In this document: positions 48,555-60,837 of the stretch, piece after piece | Layout: the number at the start of each line of letters is the position of its first letter | How positions within the stretch are numbered: the first letter of the stretch is position 1 | Assembly: GCA_039720395.1 (NCBI GenBank) | Contig: CM077824.1 | Location: forward strand, 16,868,046 to 16,932,045 | From: Liquidambar formosana | Taxonomy: Eukaryota; Streptophyta; Magnoliopsida; Saxifragales; Altingiaceae | Direction of reading: 5' to 3' | Length of the DNA stretch: 64,000 bases | Position numbers and translations under genes: made by a program | Notes under the pieces: model-generated | Database searches by the model: none | What the model saw: the letters and a program-made list of their open reading frames with translations, nothing else | Told to the model about the DNA's origin: nothing

Positions 48555-48917
48555 GGGGAAATTACAGTTTCACTCCCTCAACTTTCACTTGAAAACACTT
48601 TGCACCGGCCCTCTTCCATTTTTTTTTTTTTCCTCAAACACTTCGACCTTGTCATATTTGGAAAAATATATTTAACCGCTCTGGCTTAAATGGAAATGAC
48701 AATTTCATAAATATGCCCTTACAATATGTCTGAAATGATGTAACTATCCCTATTACAAGGGCATTTTCATCCTAAAAATGTTATGAGTGGGTCACGTGAC
48801 CATTTTCCGTAAAAAAAACCCAATGGCTGAGTAAAGGAAGGTCGTAAAATTTCCCAAACTTGGGGGCGTCAAAGTGTTTCCAAGTGGAAGTTGAGGAGGT
48901 GAAATTGTAACTTCCCC
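48555..48917. mobile_element. 363-bp Mutator-like MITE with perfect 9-bp target duplication
   Basis: AAAGATTTA at 48,546-48,554 and 48,918-48,926. Inverted ends GGGGAAATTACAGTTTCACT and, from the right, GGGGAAGTTACAATTTCACC continue for about 50 bp (CTCAACTT-CACTTG-AAACACTTTG). It lies about 550 bp upstream of the exon 3 acceptor. Confidence 0.9.
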
Positions 48918-49476
48918 AAAGATTTAATGCTTTCAAATTATGTCATTTGATGCTATAGATGCAATTCTCTGGGAATGTTGCACAGCTTGGCAGGGGGTTT
49001 TACATTGGAAGAAAATTGACTCCTAGACCTAAGACTACCTAAACCCCAACCTGCCTGGGTACAACCGCTAGGCCACAAGGGCCAGTGGTTGATTTAACTT
49101 TCACATACTTGAGTGAGAAACTAATTATAATTTTTTTTTTTTAAAAAAAGTTCTAATTGTGTTATTAATATTAATCTGAAACAAGATTTTACAAGTGCAG
49201 CATGTTAGAATTTTCATACATTTCTATTATTTTTAAATTGATTGGGGGTCTTGCCCAAATTACAACCTTTGATACCCAGGTGACTTACTACTAGAGTGTG
49301 GTTTAAAGAAAAATATATTAGGAAATCATGGTACTGTATATCTGATGGTTTCATGTAAGACAGTTTTATTGCATAACCTAGAGTGTAGTCAATATGTTTC
49401 TGTATTTGACAGTTGAATGTACTTAATATTGGTAAAACTTCCATGGCATGGTGTTTATACTCTCTGTTCTTTTCAG

Positions 49477-52400
49477 GAGAAATCACATAAGGTCAAATTA
49501 CAAACCCCCATCAATTTTCCCGGAATGCTGAATGGTTCACCATGTAATAAGAGGTTTTCAAAAGATGTCATAGATGCTGTTTCCATTTGTAAAAAGAAAC
49601 CAAGCCTGAAATATTTGTCTACACAGAAGAAGCACAAAGTTGTTCGAAACTCCAGATTGATTGCAAAGCGCCAGAAACCAGTGCTTCCTGTTCGAGGCAT
49701 TCTCAAGAACCATATAAAAGTTATTTCTGGGAAGAACTCCTCCATAATGTGCAACATACAGGATGGTAGTGAAGCAAATCCTTGTGGCATTCAACAATCA
49801 GAGAGGCATGTCAGATTTTCAGATAAAGATGACATTCTTGGACCAAGGAAGAAACATGTTCCTTCCATTGAGTGTCCTAAATTGCGAAGCATTTTCAATT
49901 CATCTTCAGATGCCATTGCTGCTTCATCAGCAAAGGACCAGTACATGAAAAGTGATAGAGGGTTAGCTTATGTGGAGGTAAATGGAAGTGATGAAGATGA
50001 TTCCATTAGCACAGAACATGGAACTGAGGTTCAAGCCTGTAATTGAAAAGAAGCGGTTCTCTGATATTCACGATCATGCTGATATCCCAAATTTTCTAAG
50101 GCCGCATGTTAGTTGTCGAGAAAAGGGAGACCATTTGTCAGCTACATCTTTATCCCTAAGTGATGTTGCACTCAACGGCGGAAATTCACATATGTTTGAT
50201 CAAGGCAACCCAACAGTATCACATAGCACCTCGAATGCTGGCATTCCCAGACTTCTTTTCGCTCTAAAGGAGGGTTATACTCCCATAATGAATTCTCAAA
50301 TGGGTGGAAATGCTTCAAGAGCTTCCAATACCAGTGAAAAATTGATTGATCATATTGGATATCCCACTCCTGGAGTTGCGGCAATGAGTTCAATGGTAAA
50401 TATGAAGGCATTACCGCAGCCTTCATCATCTTGCTTATCAATAAGTGAGATTGCAAATGGAATGAGGATTCCATTTCTATCACAATCCATTACTGAAAAT
50501 TATAATGGCCGTGCTTTGCAGTACTGTCCTCTGTCTCCTAAGGAATTAATGGGTAGCCTATGTTCCCTTCCAGGGTGGAATCAAAAAGCAGTTATGTCTG
50601 GGGAGAAGTGTATGGATGAGAATTTTTTTGGGTTGCCACTTAATTCGCAGGGTGAACTAATCCAGCTGAATTCAAGTTGTAAAGGTGGATTTCACCAGCT
50701 GAAGAAGCCAAGTACAGTAACAGGTTCTTCCAGCAGCTTACCCATGTACAATCATGGCCTGCCAAAAAGTACTGGGGATTATTTAAGTTTGAAAGAGAGG
50801 CATTGTGTTGAGAGAACACTTCCAAAAGACCAGTTCAAATTGTTGCCTGTGCAGAACTATGTGAAAGAGAACCCTAATGTGCATGTGGCATCTAGGTTAG
50901 GTATTACTGAATCGTGTGGTACTGGAAGAACAGATATCCACTGGCTAGACTCTGAGAGGGGGAACAATCACTTTGTCCATCTTCTGGAACCAGACCTAAA
51001 CCTGATGAACATCTCTTGCCATGGCTGCAGACAACATGACCAGGTTCAGATGCAAACAGGAACTGGACAGCTTCGACTGCAGGAGAATTCAGATCAAATA
51101 TTGCTGCATACCACCCAACCAACAATGCGACTGATGGGTAAAGATGTTACAGTTGGTAGAAGTAGTAAAGACTCACTAGGAATTGAGGATGGAAAGGTTT
51201 GGACTGATAAGGAGATCATAACAGAGCATTGTCCTACCAGTACGGTCCTTGACAACATGTCAGCGAAGAGACATTTTCTGCAGGACTGGGGATTACATCC
51301 TGCACCTGAAAAATCAAAAGAAACTGGAGCTCACTCATTTGATATTCTAAGCAATCAGGTCTCACAAAGCCTTTTACAAGTGAAAGCTCCAGAATCTAGG
51401 TTTTCTTATCCATACTCCAACTGGCAACCTAATATAGCATCTCAAAATGGCAGTCTTATCATCAATGGAAATTCGAGTTCCAAATTGCACTCTTTTGCTC
51501 ATCCAACTAGATCTCCTGCATTGTTTAATAGGGCACCCAACTTCCAAGAACCTTTCATATGTGAAACTGGACCTCTAAAAGTCAGTTCTCAGATGCCAAT
51601 ACCACTATCTACTCCTCACAATACTTGTCAGCATATGGATTTGAATTCTGCTGAATTCAAATACAAGAGAAGTCTACCTCAAGCCACAAAATCAGCCTTT
51701 GAGTTTCCTTTCCTGCATCCAGATTGCAAAGAGCAAGTCCAACCATCTTGGTTACAGGCAACTTCAAAGAGCCTGCCCCCCTGGTTGTTACATGCAACAC
51801 AACAGAAAAGAACATCGATTACCTCTTCTCAACCTTATTCTGACGTGGGTGGTAAATATCATCCCTGCAACATGTCTGGAACTAACTTTTTATCTATCTC
51901 TCCTGTGCATCATTCACCCGTGGCTTCTTATCCTTGCAACCCCATGACCTCTCACTCTCACATGCAGAATTCACTTGGTCCAGCATCTTTGCCTCACCCT
52001 CCACTCATTCCAGTCTATCCTGGATATAAATCAACATCTGTCATCAATATGGGCTATAGAAACAGATCCAAGGTCAAAGACAGACCGAAATCAAAATCTT
52101 TTCCCGTTAAAGGCCCTGATCATGGCAGTAAATCCAGAAAGAGGCCCGCAGCTAAAGTAGATCATTCAACAAAGCCCACTAAAATACCTAACTTACAAAT
52201 TCAAGAAGATTTTAGTGTTATGACAGGGCTGAAGGCAAGAGGAAATTCTAGCAATGAAATGCAATGTAATGCAGGAGCTCTTGAACTTGATTCAATTAGA
52301 GATAATGCAAGAGGTGTAGGATGTGGTCCAAAGGAGACTCAAAAGGATGGCCTTAGAACTTCGTTTGTGATTGATTCTTCTAAAGTGGATGGTATGACAA

Positions 52401-52573
52401 GATCAGGTCCCATAAAACTAAGTGCAGGGGTGAAGCACATCCTGAAACCTAGTCAAAATATGGATCAGGATAACTCTAGGCCAACCCATTCAACTGTCCC
52501 TTTTGTTGCAGTAACTAAATCTTGTAGGGTTCCAGAATCTCAGGAGAAATCAGCAAAGATTTATAGGTTTTAG
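49477..52573 (+). CDS. Exon 3 of the HAPLESS 8-like zinc-finger gene, with an apparent 1-base frameshift
   Basis: It begins after TTTTCAG and reads EKSHKVKLQTPINFPGML in phase 0 from exon 2. This frame ends at TGA 50,044-50,046 after TEVQACN. The next frame over is open from upstream of 50,046 to TAG 52,571-52,573 (ending SAKIYRF) with family-like content throughout, so the protein continues with EKKRFSDIHDHADI. The exon is 3,097 nt, one more than a multiple of three, consistent with one extra base near 50,042 (AATT before GAAAAG), either real or a sequencing error. With that base ignored the whole protein is about 1,285 residues. Basic nuclear-type motifs include RSKVKDRPKSKSF and SRKRP near the C-terminus. 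The rest is Ser/Pro/Gln-rich and probably disordered. A natural frame break would cut the protein at about residue 443. Confidence 0.75.
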
Positions 52574-53515
52574 AAGTAAGTCTGATCATCATATGAATTA
52601 GTTACTATTTAGTCTTTCCTCTTCATCTACTTATGCTTTATGGACACTGCATTTTGTGATCGACAGGAATTCTTCCTACAAGATAGAAGACTGTCCATCT
52701 CTGTTCTACTCTTTGGCTGCTGCTTCAAAGGGAACGTAACACTATCGTATCCAGGTCATTGGGGGTTAGATTCTGACTCCGACATGTGAAACTGTGTGAC
52801 CACAGCGTACAATTCCAAACAGCTGTTCTTCGATTATGCTTTCTGTTTTTGTTTTCTGAATCAGGTATTCTCTACATGGCCTCTGTTATGACATCCTAAA
52901 AGATATTTTTATGCTTGCCTTAAGACTTTTCATTTGTAGCATCAAGTTCTTTTAAACATTATCTGTTCTTGCCTGAATTTGTTGGTGAGATATTTATCTT
53001 GCTCTTAATAGTGTGCACTTTAAACATATATATATATAGATATGAACTTTTTTCCCTTGTGGCGTAAGATTATCATGTGAAAGTTCTGACATAAACAGTT
53101 CTAATTGGGAAATTCATTTGGCAATTTTTGATTGAAAGAAAACAAGCAAGTTTTGTCATACTGATGTTTCAATTAAATTCTTACTTATTGGATTTGTAGA
53201 AGGTTTTGAAAACTTTAGAGGAGATATTCTCAAATATTCTAGGAACCCTATATGATCCCTCTTGACATTAAATTATGATGCAGAAACAGCAGAACAACAT
53301 GCCTTTCAAAGTAAATAAAAGAAAAGCAAAGTAAAATTTTTTTTTAATTGATAATATCTAATTTTAGTGTCAATAACATCAATTTTGACTAAAAAATAAT
53401 CTCATGGTAGCTAATGATTTTCAATCTGTCCATGTTTTCTTCCTAGTGTTGCTGAGTTTGTGGAAGCCAATGTGACTAAAGAACATGAGTTTTCCTACTG
53501 AGAGAGCATGGTGTT
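52574..53515 (+). other. 3' UTR and downstream of the zinc-finger gene
   Basis: AA/GTAAGT just after the stop codon (near 52,576) and CGACAG/GAATTC near 52,667 could be a 3' UTR intron. A second possible acceptor, TGAATCAG, lies near 52,864. No further coding sequence was recognised. Confidence 0.4.
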
Positions 53516-53517
53516 TC

Positions 53518-54129
53518 ACTATGAAGCATGGATATGGATACGATACGATACAATATGGATATGCTGATTTGGCTATTCTTAAAAAATGTAAGATATGATA
53601 CATTGGGCATACGTTAATAAATAAATATGTTAATGTTAATATGTGGTCTACAACATCAATAATAAACATCAAAAAAGTTTAAAACATCTACAAAATCAAT
53701 TAATATGCAAGAATACTTGTCCTAAGAATACTTTTATAATTATAAACCATGTTTCATCATTCATTAAAAAAAAGAAAAGAAAGAAAAACAAACAAACATT
53801 AACATTAACATTACAAAATAACCATTTAACTCTATTGCTCTATAATGGATACCCTAGGAGAGAGATAGATAGGGAAGAGAACGAAAATGAGAGAACTAAA
53901 ATGGGTTTATTATTTCGATTGAAGTATGAGTATTGTTTATTTTTAAAATTTACATTTAAATCTCTATTTATTTTAAAGTAATTACAAACGAATCCCATAC
54001 GTATCCGTTGCGTATTCGAAGTATATCTGATGATGTGGCATTGTTTGTTACTATTCTGATATGTACAAAGAGTATCGGACGCGTATTGGGGAGTATCCTA
54101 GGCGTATCAGTATCCAATACGGATGCACT
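53518..54129. mobile_element. MITE with GGATATGGATACGATACG ends
   Basis: The left end (TATGAAGCATGGATATGGAT) pairs with the inverted right end (TAGTGCATCCGTATTGGATA). Subterminal GATACGATAC-type motifs on the left match GTATCGGACGCG/GTATCAGTATCC on the right. Non-coding. A target duplication was not resolved. The repeated GTATCCG/GATACG motifs suggest hAT, but this is inference. Confidence 0.55.
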
Positions 54130-56700
54130 ACAAATTCGTTGGAGGATTACACTAAGTAAGCTCTCTAAATCTGGCTAGTATTTGCAGTCTAAAAATTTGT
54201 AATACCTTAAAATAGATTTCACATTTCTTCTAAGAAGTATTGTACATACTTTGGATTCATAGCACAAGTTAAAACATTTAGGACTTAAAGTGCACATAGG
54301 TGCAGGCTCTGGGATATCTTTCGTCAGTTTATCCTCTTTCATGAGGTAATCAGATGTTGAACTAGTTGGAGCATGGTGGACTTCGACCCCAGTGTTGTTG
54401 TGCCCATGCATGTAGGTCGATGAAGGTTGTCCGCTTTCATTTAGATCTAGTGTTGTCAGACGTTTCAATGCAACCAAGTCCTAATGATGGACTAGTCCGA
54501 ATGGAAGGTTCAAGTAAGGCGATTTTCCTTTAGCGTGCTCATTCAATCCTGATCCCTGATCTGTTTTTAAATCCCACATCAGTTGATTCGAAAGTGCTTT
54601 CTTTAGAGATGTAAAAGTCTGACTAAACTGAGCTCGCTCCATCTCTCAACTACAAGTAAAAGTCTTGATTTCTTGACTTCTACTTTTGTGCTAAGAAAAA
54701 AAAAGAGGTAAAATCGTATAAGCACTTATTGAAAGTGGTTATTTAAAAATTTCCAAACAGGATTGCATGCACACAATCACTTAAAAAAGGTAATGTTAGA
54801 TTAGCCGTTTTTATAAGCTCAGCGAAATGCAGCCTTAGACATGGCCAGACAATAGCAAATAGGCATTGATAATCGAGTTTTAAATGCATTGTCAAGGGTG
54901 TGAAAAGAAAAATTGTTTTGGTTACCTTAATACCATACCTTTGTAGTAAGCCCATGAGATTGACCTTCTGTATTTCTGTGGCACACAAAAGAATTCCTAA
55001 ACTAATTTGAGGTAGAGAAAACAAACTTGGGTTGGAAGAAGGAAGCATACCACATGGCTTTGCAAATTCATCTCAAACTCGAGGGCATCTTAGGAGATTG
55101 AGTTGAGATTAAAATAAATAAATAAATAATCCATTTTTTTGGGTCTAGGAGCACATCTGAATTTCTTAACAGAAACTAGAAGGAAGCTTTTTTCAGTTAA
55201 TTGATTTTATTGCCTCGTAACCCGTAAGGAGAGGACTAGTAAACCAGAAACTATGGAGATTATGAAACGATGATTTTCTGGTATAGTTGAAAAGAATGAG
55301 GATCTTTTAGAGGCTTAGGCGAGTTAGAGCCAAAAATTGCAGTTTGAAACTTTTCACAATTTTATTTTTGCTATTAAAATTTCAACCACTGTGGGAAAAT
55401 CTCGCTAAACTTCAGGCAACAAGGTAATATGGTCTCTGCCAAACCTGTAAATATGAGCTGAAAAGTGGGGCTGCAAAGCGGTGGTCAAAGTTCATAAAAA
55501 TGCCTACAGGGAGTTTTTGTTCCAAATTATATCTTGCCTTTAGTTGGACTTCAAGGCATTCTAAAGCTTCAAAATGATGATTGTCTTTTCAATACCTTGG
55601 TTTAGCAAATATATGTCATTTGAATTATCCTCTCTTGTTGTTGCAATTCTAGATTGTAAAGCTGTGTCTGTCACCTAGTACACTTTTTGTTGGGTCTAGA
55701 TTATATATTATTACAGGAAAATTATGAATGTGTATCCTACTAATTCATAATTTGATGCCTGTGACATTTTGTCTTTTAGTTTTATCATAATCTAGTAGGT
55801 GATACAAGAAGCTTGTATAAACATTACCCTTTCGGAGAATTGATAAGTGAATATCACCGTCATTCATCTCACTTGAGCATTTTAGAGAAAATTTTCCCCC
55901 AACATAAACCGACAGCGTGCACCTTGATTATCTTTTGTCGTGGTTCATTCTTGCATAAGCAGATTATCAATGATATTTTAAAAGAATTTTGTATTAGTTT
56001 GAAGTAGTATTTCGGTCTTCCCTTTTGATTGGTTTGTTTCATTCTGAGGTGTCTAGAAACTTCTGAAAGGATATCCTCTTAACAAAACAAAATTAGAGAA
56101 TTATATTGACAATGTTTTGCCTCACCTTCCCCCTTCTGAAGGAGTCAGCTTATGAGAAATGAAGGAATTTACATCTCCAACATACAAATTCAGGTCTTTC
56201 CAAAGTTGCAGAGAGTGAAAATACAAGATTATGTGATGTAGAAGTATAAACAAGAGACCTAAATGATTTTCCATAGGAAACCATCCCAAGATGCAGTGAT
56301 TTATTGACAGACCATGAAAGGAAACAGTTGGCTGTTGTTAAGATTCGGCATTTAAGTTTTCACTACATGCTATCTGATATCATCAATAGAGGGTAGATCC
56401 TCATTATCAACATGAGACATCTATTCGCATGACATACAACATATAAAAGATAATAACATGGCATATCAGGAACAACTGCTGTTGCATACATGATATCTAA
56501 TCTCTTAAAGGTGTATGAATGGTCACAACTACATTACTATTTTCTTCTTTTTGTTCTTCAGAAGAGCAGAAACTTTACATATATGTTTTTGTGTGGCATA
56601 TATCTTCTGTATATGTATAGATTTACAATTGTCGAAATTGTAAATTGAATCCCATCTGAATTAGTGTAGAACTGGGAAGGGAACCAGACTTTGTAGAACT
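54130..56700. other. Intergenic between the zinc-finger and HVA22 genes; nothing recognised
   Basis: A 100-codon minus-strand frame at 54,175-54,477 and a 101-codon one at 54,743-55,048 lack family resemblance. No element ends could be paired. Confidence 0.4.
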
Positions 56701-56710
56701 TTGATCTTCT

Positions 56711-57938
56711 TCAGCGTTTCTTGGCTTCTTTTTCAGCCTAAAATAAAGTCAGAGAATATGAGATCACCATATGTGAGAAGGGAGGGGGAGAGAAATATAT
56801 ATATATATGTATGTATGTATAGGTATTTTTATGTTGTTTCTTACCGCTTTGACCACTCGATCAAAGGCCTCTGGTCCATATTTTTCAATGTACCTCTCTA
56901 CTGATTTCCTTGCGTCAAGGCTCATCATCTGGATGACCCTTTTTTGGCCCTCTGGATAAGTTGAATCCAATCCCCCAAACTTCACATACTTCCTCACAAA
57001 ATTCTCGTAGATATAAGCTGCCCCGTTAAATATCGGCAGCACCAACCACATGCAAAACACAAGCTTGATGTATGGCCAAAAGGGAAGCCTGTTTCACAGT
57101 ATTAACACACGATTAAATGAAGAAAGTCGACATATTTGCCTTTGTGTATGATCTGCACATACCAAGCTAGGACTTTCCAACATGATAGCTCGAATAGTGT
57201 TATGAATGAGTATAAAACCCAGTATGTTAGCCACTGCTGATCGTCCAGTGTCGAAGGACTCTCGATTGCTCGCATCGATGCATATCTGTTCACTCACATA
57301 ATTGAACTCGTTAGTCATGTGTTAATGCTTTGTTAACCCTTTTGACAATCTTTCAGTCTGAAATAATTGGAAGTTCCTCGACTTACAGGGGATAAACAAG
57401 CATGACTCCTGGCCTGGTTCACAACCAAAAAAAAAAATATGTTAGACATGAAATTAAGGAAATGCTCATGAACCTTTTTTCCCAGAAGATACGCAACTTT
57501 TTGATTGAATTATTTTGTGAAAATAATTAGATTGTGTTAGACATCATTATTGAACATTTTATTCATGGAATCAATACAGATAGTACTTGAATCTATTCCC
57601 AAAAGATTCCTGATCTATTCACAATATTTCTTGTAAGAAAATGGTATTAAGAATGAAAATGTATGCTCTTAAGATTTACTTTCAGAAAATACTCAAGTAA
57701 TGCACCAAACTGTAGTTTGATGAAAATAATATATAGGCTGGGAAAATGGGATTCATGGACATTTTATGCAAAGAGATGTAATTCTATAGGGTTTCATGCC
57801 GAAAAGGCAAAAATGGTGTTAGCCAAATAATGCATGTACATAATACGCTAAGGAAAATAGATTTCATGGATAATTTTTAAAAGAAAAATACCCTATTATC
57901 GAATCCAAATGTCTTGCGATGGTTCCAAGAACACCCAT
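56711..57938 (-). CDS. HVA22F: HVA22-like protein f (TB2/DP1/HVA22 family), five exons
   Basis: Exons on the minus strand: 57,938-57,892, 57,413-57,387, 57,285-57,163, 57,088-56,845 and 56,737-56,711 (47, 27, 123, 244 and 27 nt; 468 nt, 155 residues). All four introns are GT-AG and the junctions keep the frame. The protein reads MGVLGTIARHLDSIIG, PGVMLVYPLYASMRAIESP, LDDQQWLTYWVLYSFITLFE, LPFWPYIKLVFCMWLVLPIF, FNGAAYIYENFVRKYV, QMMSLDARKSVERYI, and ends AEKEAKKR. The YPLYAS and DDQQWLTYW blocks and the hydrophobic hairpins are hallmarks of the family, whose members (REEP/Yop1 relatives) shape tubular ER. Barley HVA22 is ABA- and stress-induced; whether this copy is cannot be read from sequence. 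Closest remembered relative: Arabidopsis HVA22f (158 aa). It looks intact. Confidence 0.93.
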
Positions 57939-58879
57939 GGTAGAATGGTACTTTCCTCTGGTTGATCGAAGAATGCTATGATTTTCTATGAGATGATGAG
58001 CAGTAGGAGGTAGATGATGAGAAGCATGAGATGGCCTAAGATTTAAAAGGAATGTGGATTTGATGGGAAAAAAAGGCAAAGAATTTTTGTTGAATGAACC
58101 ACAAGTCTTCGATTCCTTTCTCCAACAAGAAGAAAAGGGAAATGGGAATAGGAAGGAAAAGGAGGCAATATTTGCCAAGGGTGGATCTGACGGTTTATAC
58201 GCTAACTTTGATTCTCCTATGATTATTGTTCTTTTCCATGCTTGTAGGACATCTTTCTATGAATCACGGAATATTACTAAATTGATGTCTTCGCACGCCA
58301 ATCCTGTGATATAAATTTTTTTTTTAAAGGAATTTAATTAAAATCAAATAATGTAAACTATTTTAAATATCAAAATAGAACATGGGATTTTCCGAATTTT
58401 GTGTTTCGTTCCTAAGGTAGTAATATTCTTGATTTTGATTTATTATGCAAAATTAATTACCTCAGGATTCATTAATTTCATTTTACAACCTAAAAGCATT
58501 ATTTTTGTTGCAAATCAGTATGTTTCGAAGTCGTGTGGTGTTTACTTCAGAATTTGCATAATTTATTAATTTGTTTTACAAAGTTGGTCTAGCATTTTGA
58601 GGCCCCAAGTCATATTTTCTTTCCAAAATTCTATAGTGTTTTTTTTTTTTTTTTGGTAAGAATAAGAGAGTAATAATTTGGGTTCCTAGCTAGCAACATA
58701 AATTCGACATGCTTGAGTGAGTATTGGATATTTCAAAAAGATTTGATGCATGAAAGATAATATAATTCCTCATGCTTGGGTGTGTAGTGGATATTTTAAC
58801 TAGATTTTATGCAAGGAAGATAATTTTTCTCTTAGGCCAACATCTTATCTTGTATGAATTCTTTTCGGGATTGTCTATT
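57939..58879. other. Upstream region of the HVA22-like gene
   Basis: Contains the presumed promoter and leader (minus strand). I see no firm motif and no other gene. A T run lies at about 58,639-58,654. Confidence 0.35.
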
Positions 58880-58920
58880 CGTACTATGCATTGAGGGTTG
58901 CACCTCTTACATTGATCCAA

Positions 58921-60837
58921 GGAAAAATTAGTAAAAAGTCCACTTTTTTAGAACTTATAAAGGTATAAGTCCAAGGCTAAATCTTATGCAGTCATAAGTT
59001 TTTTTTAAATGAAACGGTAGGTTTTTATGAGAGTCTTAGGTGCATAAAGTCAATTATATCCTTAAGTTGTTATTTTTTGTTTTCAAACTTTAAAATAGCA
59101 TAACTTTTATTTTATATATAGGTTTTCAATAAAATTTATATTTTTGAAATTTATTCATTGAGACTTTGAAACAAGATCCATGTTAGATATGAAATTATGT
59201 AAAAAAAAATAAATAAATAAAAAATTAAAAAAAAAGAAAAGAAAAAACAGTTACATTGAATACAATGTAACTGTTTAATAAAAATTGAAATTAAATTATT
59301 TTTCATAGGGTTTAAATTTAAATTATTGTTTTGTGAGTATATTTAACTGTTAATTTTGAATAAAACAATTAATTTTGGTATTAGTAGCAAAAGATTTTGT
59401 AGATTTGACAAAAGATAATGTTTTTTAAAATCATTACATGTAGTTGTTTTTAAACAGTTACATGTAAGTAGTTTCAAAATTCATGACTAAAGAAAAGAAA
59501 ATTAGGAAGAATTGATATGAAACACCCATACTTCTACAAATTACTCACATAATGAAATCTATTCATGTAACTGTTTACAGATTTGTGCAAAAGAAATGAT
59601 GAATGTAAAACAATTATATGTAACATTTTATACTATATGCTTATATGTAATTATTTTTGATGTAACTGTTTAGAGATTTATGTAAAATAATGCTGAATGT
59701 AAATTAGTTTATGAACTCATGTGTGTATAATTGGTTTTAGATGTAACTGTTTAACAAAAATTATAATAGTTACATGTAACTATTTAACAAAAATTAAAAT
59801 TAAAATTAAATTATTTTTAATAGTTTAAATTTAATAACTTGTTAATTCTGAATAAAACAATTAATTTTGGTATTAGTAACAAAAGATTTTGTAGATTTGA
59901 CAAAAGATAATGTTTTCTAAAACCATTACATGTGGTTGTTTTTAAACAGTTACATGTAGGCTGCTTTTTATGTATTTGAAACTAAAGACACCTAAATTTT
60001 TAAACTTTGCAATTAAATTTAAGTGTTTGGTGACAAGAAAAAAAACGTTTTGAAAACAGTTACATGTAACTACTTTTGACAATTGCCTAAAATCAACCAT
60101 AGTTTTATGAATCATCATAAAAAACTTTATGCTAAAAGTTTTATCAGGTTGAATAGAGGAACCAAAACTAATTAGGATTGTTTTTAAAATAAATAATTTT
60201 TTTTATTTTTTTATAGAATTGGATCATTATTGGAAGGGAACAAAAGATGACAAGTGCCTTTGATAATGCAGTTTCCACTATTGGATCTCCATGTGAGTCC
60301 AACTTACTAGTCACGTAGATTGATATTTTCACAAATCTCTAGGCGTTTTGAGAAGCAAATAATGCTGATAGTGGTTCTAGAAGGATGGTTTGCTTACTTG
60401 GTTGTGACGTCAGTAAAGGAAGCAGCAACTATCTAAACTCACCATCCCTAACCACATAGGGGGTCAACTTGTAGTGAAGCTTTTTAACAATGGCATCATC
60501 TAACACTTTCTCCATCTTCACTGATTGAAAACCCTCCTTCCATTACCACTAACGATGATGACGACACATAAATCTCACAGGATACCATCCCACACTTATA
60601 TCTTCTTCGTTTGCACCAAGGTCGGCCTTTCGATCACTGCTATTGCAGCTTCAAAACCGTAGCTCAGGCGAAGATAGTTTAGGGCCCTTTTTTATTTCTG
60701 TGTAGTGTGCGGAGAGAGATGGGGAAGAGGGTATTTTGGTCAAAACATGTGTTATATGGACTTAAGGCTTTATAAAATTTGTGCATGGACTTATGGCTTC
60801 ACAAGTCCTATTTTAAGGACTTGTCACCAAAGTCCCC
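58921..60837. mobile_element. 1,917-bp Mutator-like element carrying unexplained internal sequence
   Basis: TTGATCCAA (58,912-58,920) and TTGATCTAA (60,838-60,846) form a 9-bp duplication with one C/T difference. The terminal 21 bp match at 14 positions (GGAAAAATTAGTAAAAAGTCC; inverted GGGGACTTTGGTGACAAGTC), and GACTTAT/ATAAGTCC motifs recur in both subterminal zones. Inside are a 492-bp tandem duplication and a more GC-rich 500-bp stretch (60,220-60,720) that is not obviously transposon-derived. No transposase recognised. Confidence 0.75.
59260..60080. repeat. ~492-bp tandem duplication with recurring GTTACATGTAAC palindromes
   Basis: AATAAAACAATTAATTTTGG and its flanks occur near 59,359 and again near 59,851 (spacing 492), with over 150 bp of strong similarity through GATTTGACAAAAGATAATG. 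The palindromic TTACATGTAA theme recurs, whole or partial, near 59,266, 59,455, 59,570, 59,770, 59,948 and 60,057. Confidence 0.85.

Larger units (their letters stand above)
28575..49476 (+). other. Giant intron 2 (about 20.9 kb) of the zinc-finger gene
   Basis: The donor AAG/GTATGT at 28,575 and the acceptor TGTTCTTTTCAG/GAG ending at 49,476 join exons in phase 0 without a stop. The first 3 kb shows no recognisable element apart from a G23 tract and a (CT)n run at 30,858-30,884. Between 31,500 and 32,700 lie TE-like, low-complexity pieces: C-rich at 32,137-32,160 and A-rich after it. From 32.8 kb on it is mostly antisense copia sequence with nested insertions, described separately. The intron is very long for a plant gene. 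Confidence 0.8.

Noticed and set aside
49978..50009. A 32-nt GT-AG segment that would shift the frame in exon 3
   Set aside because: Too short to be spliced by the plant spliceosome (usual minimum about 60-70 nt).
54175..54477. 100-codon minus-strand frame containing LDLNES, like an EAR repression motif
   Set aside because: A six-residue match is weak, there is no DNA-binding domain nearby, and the rest is unrecognised.
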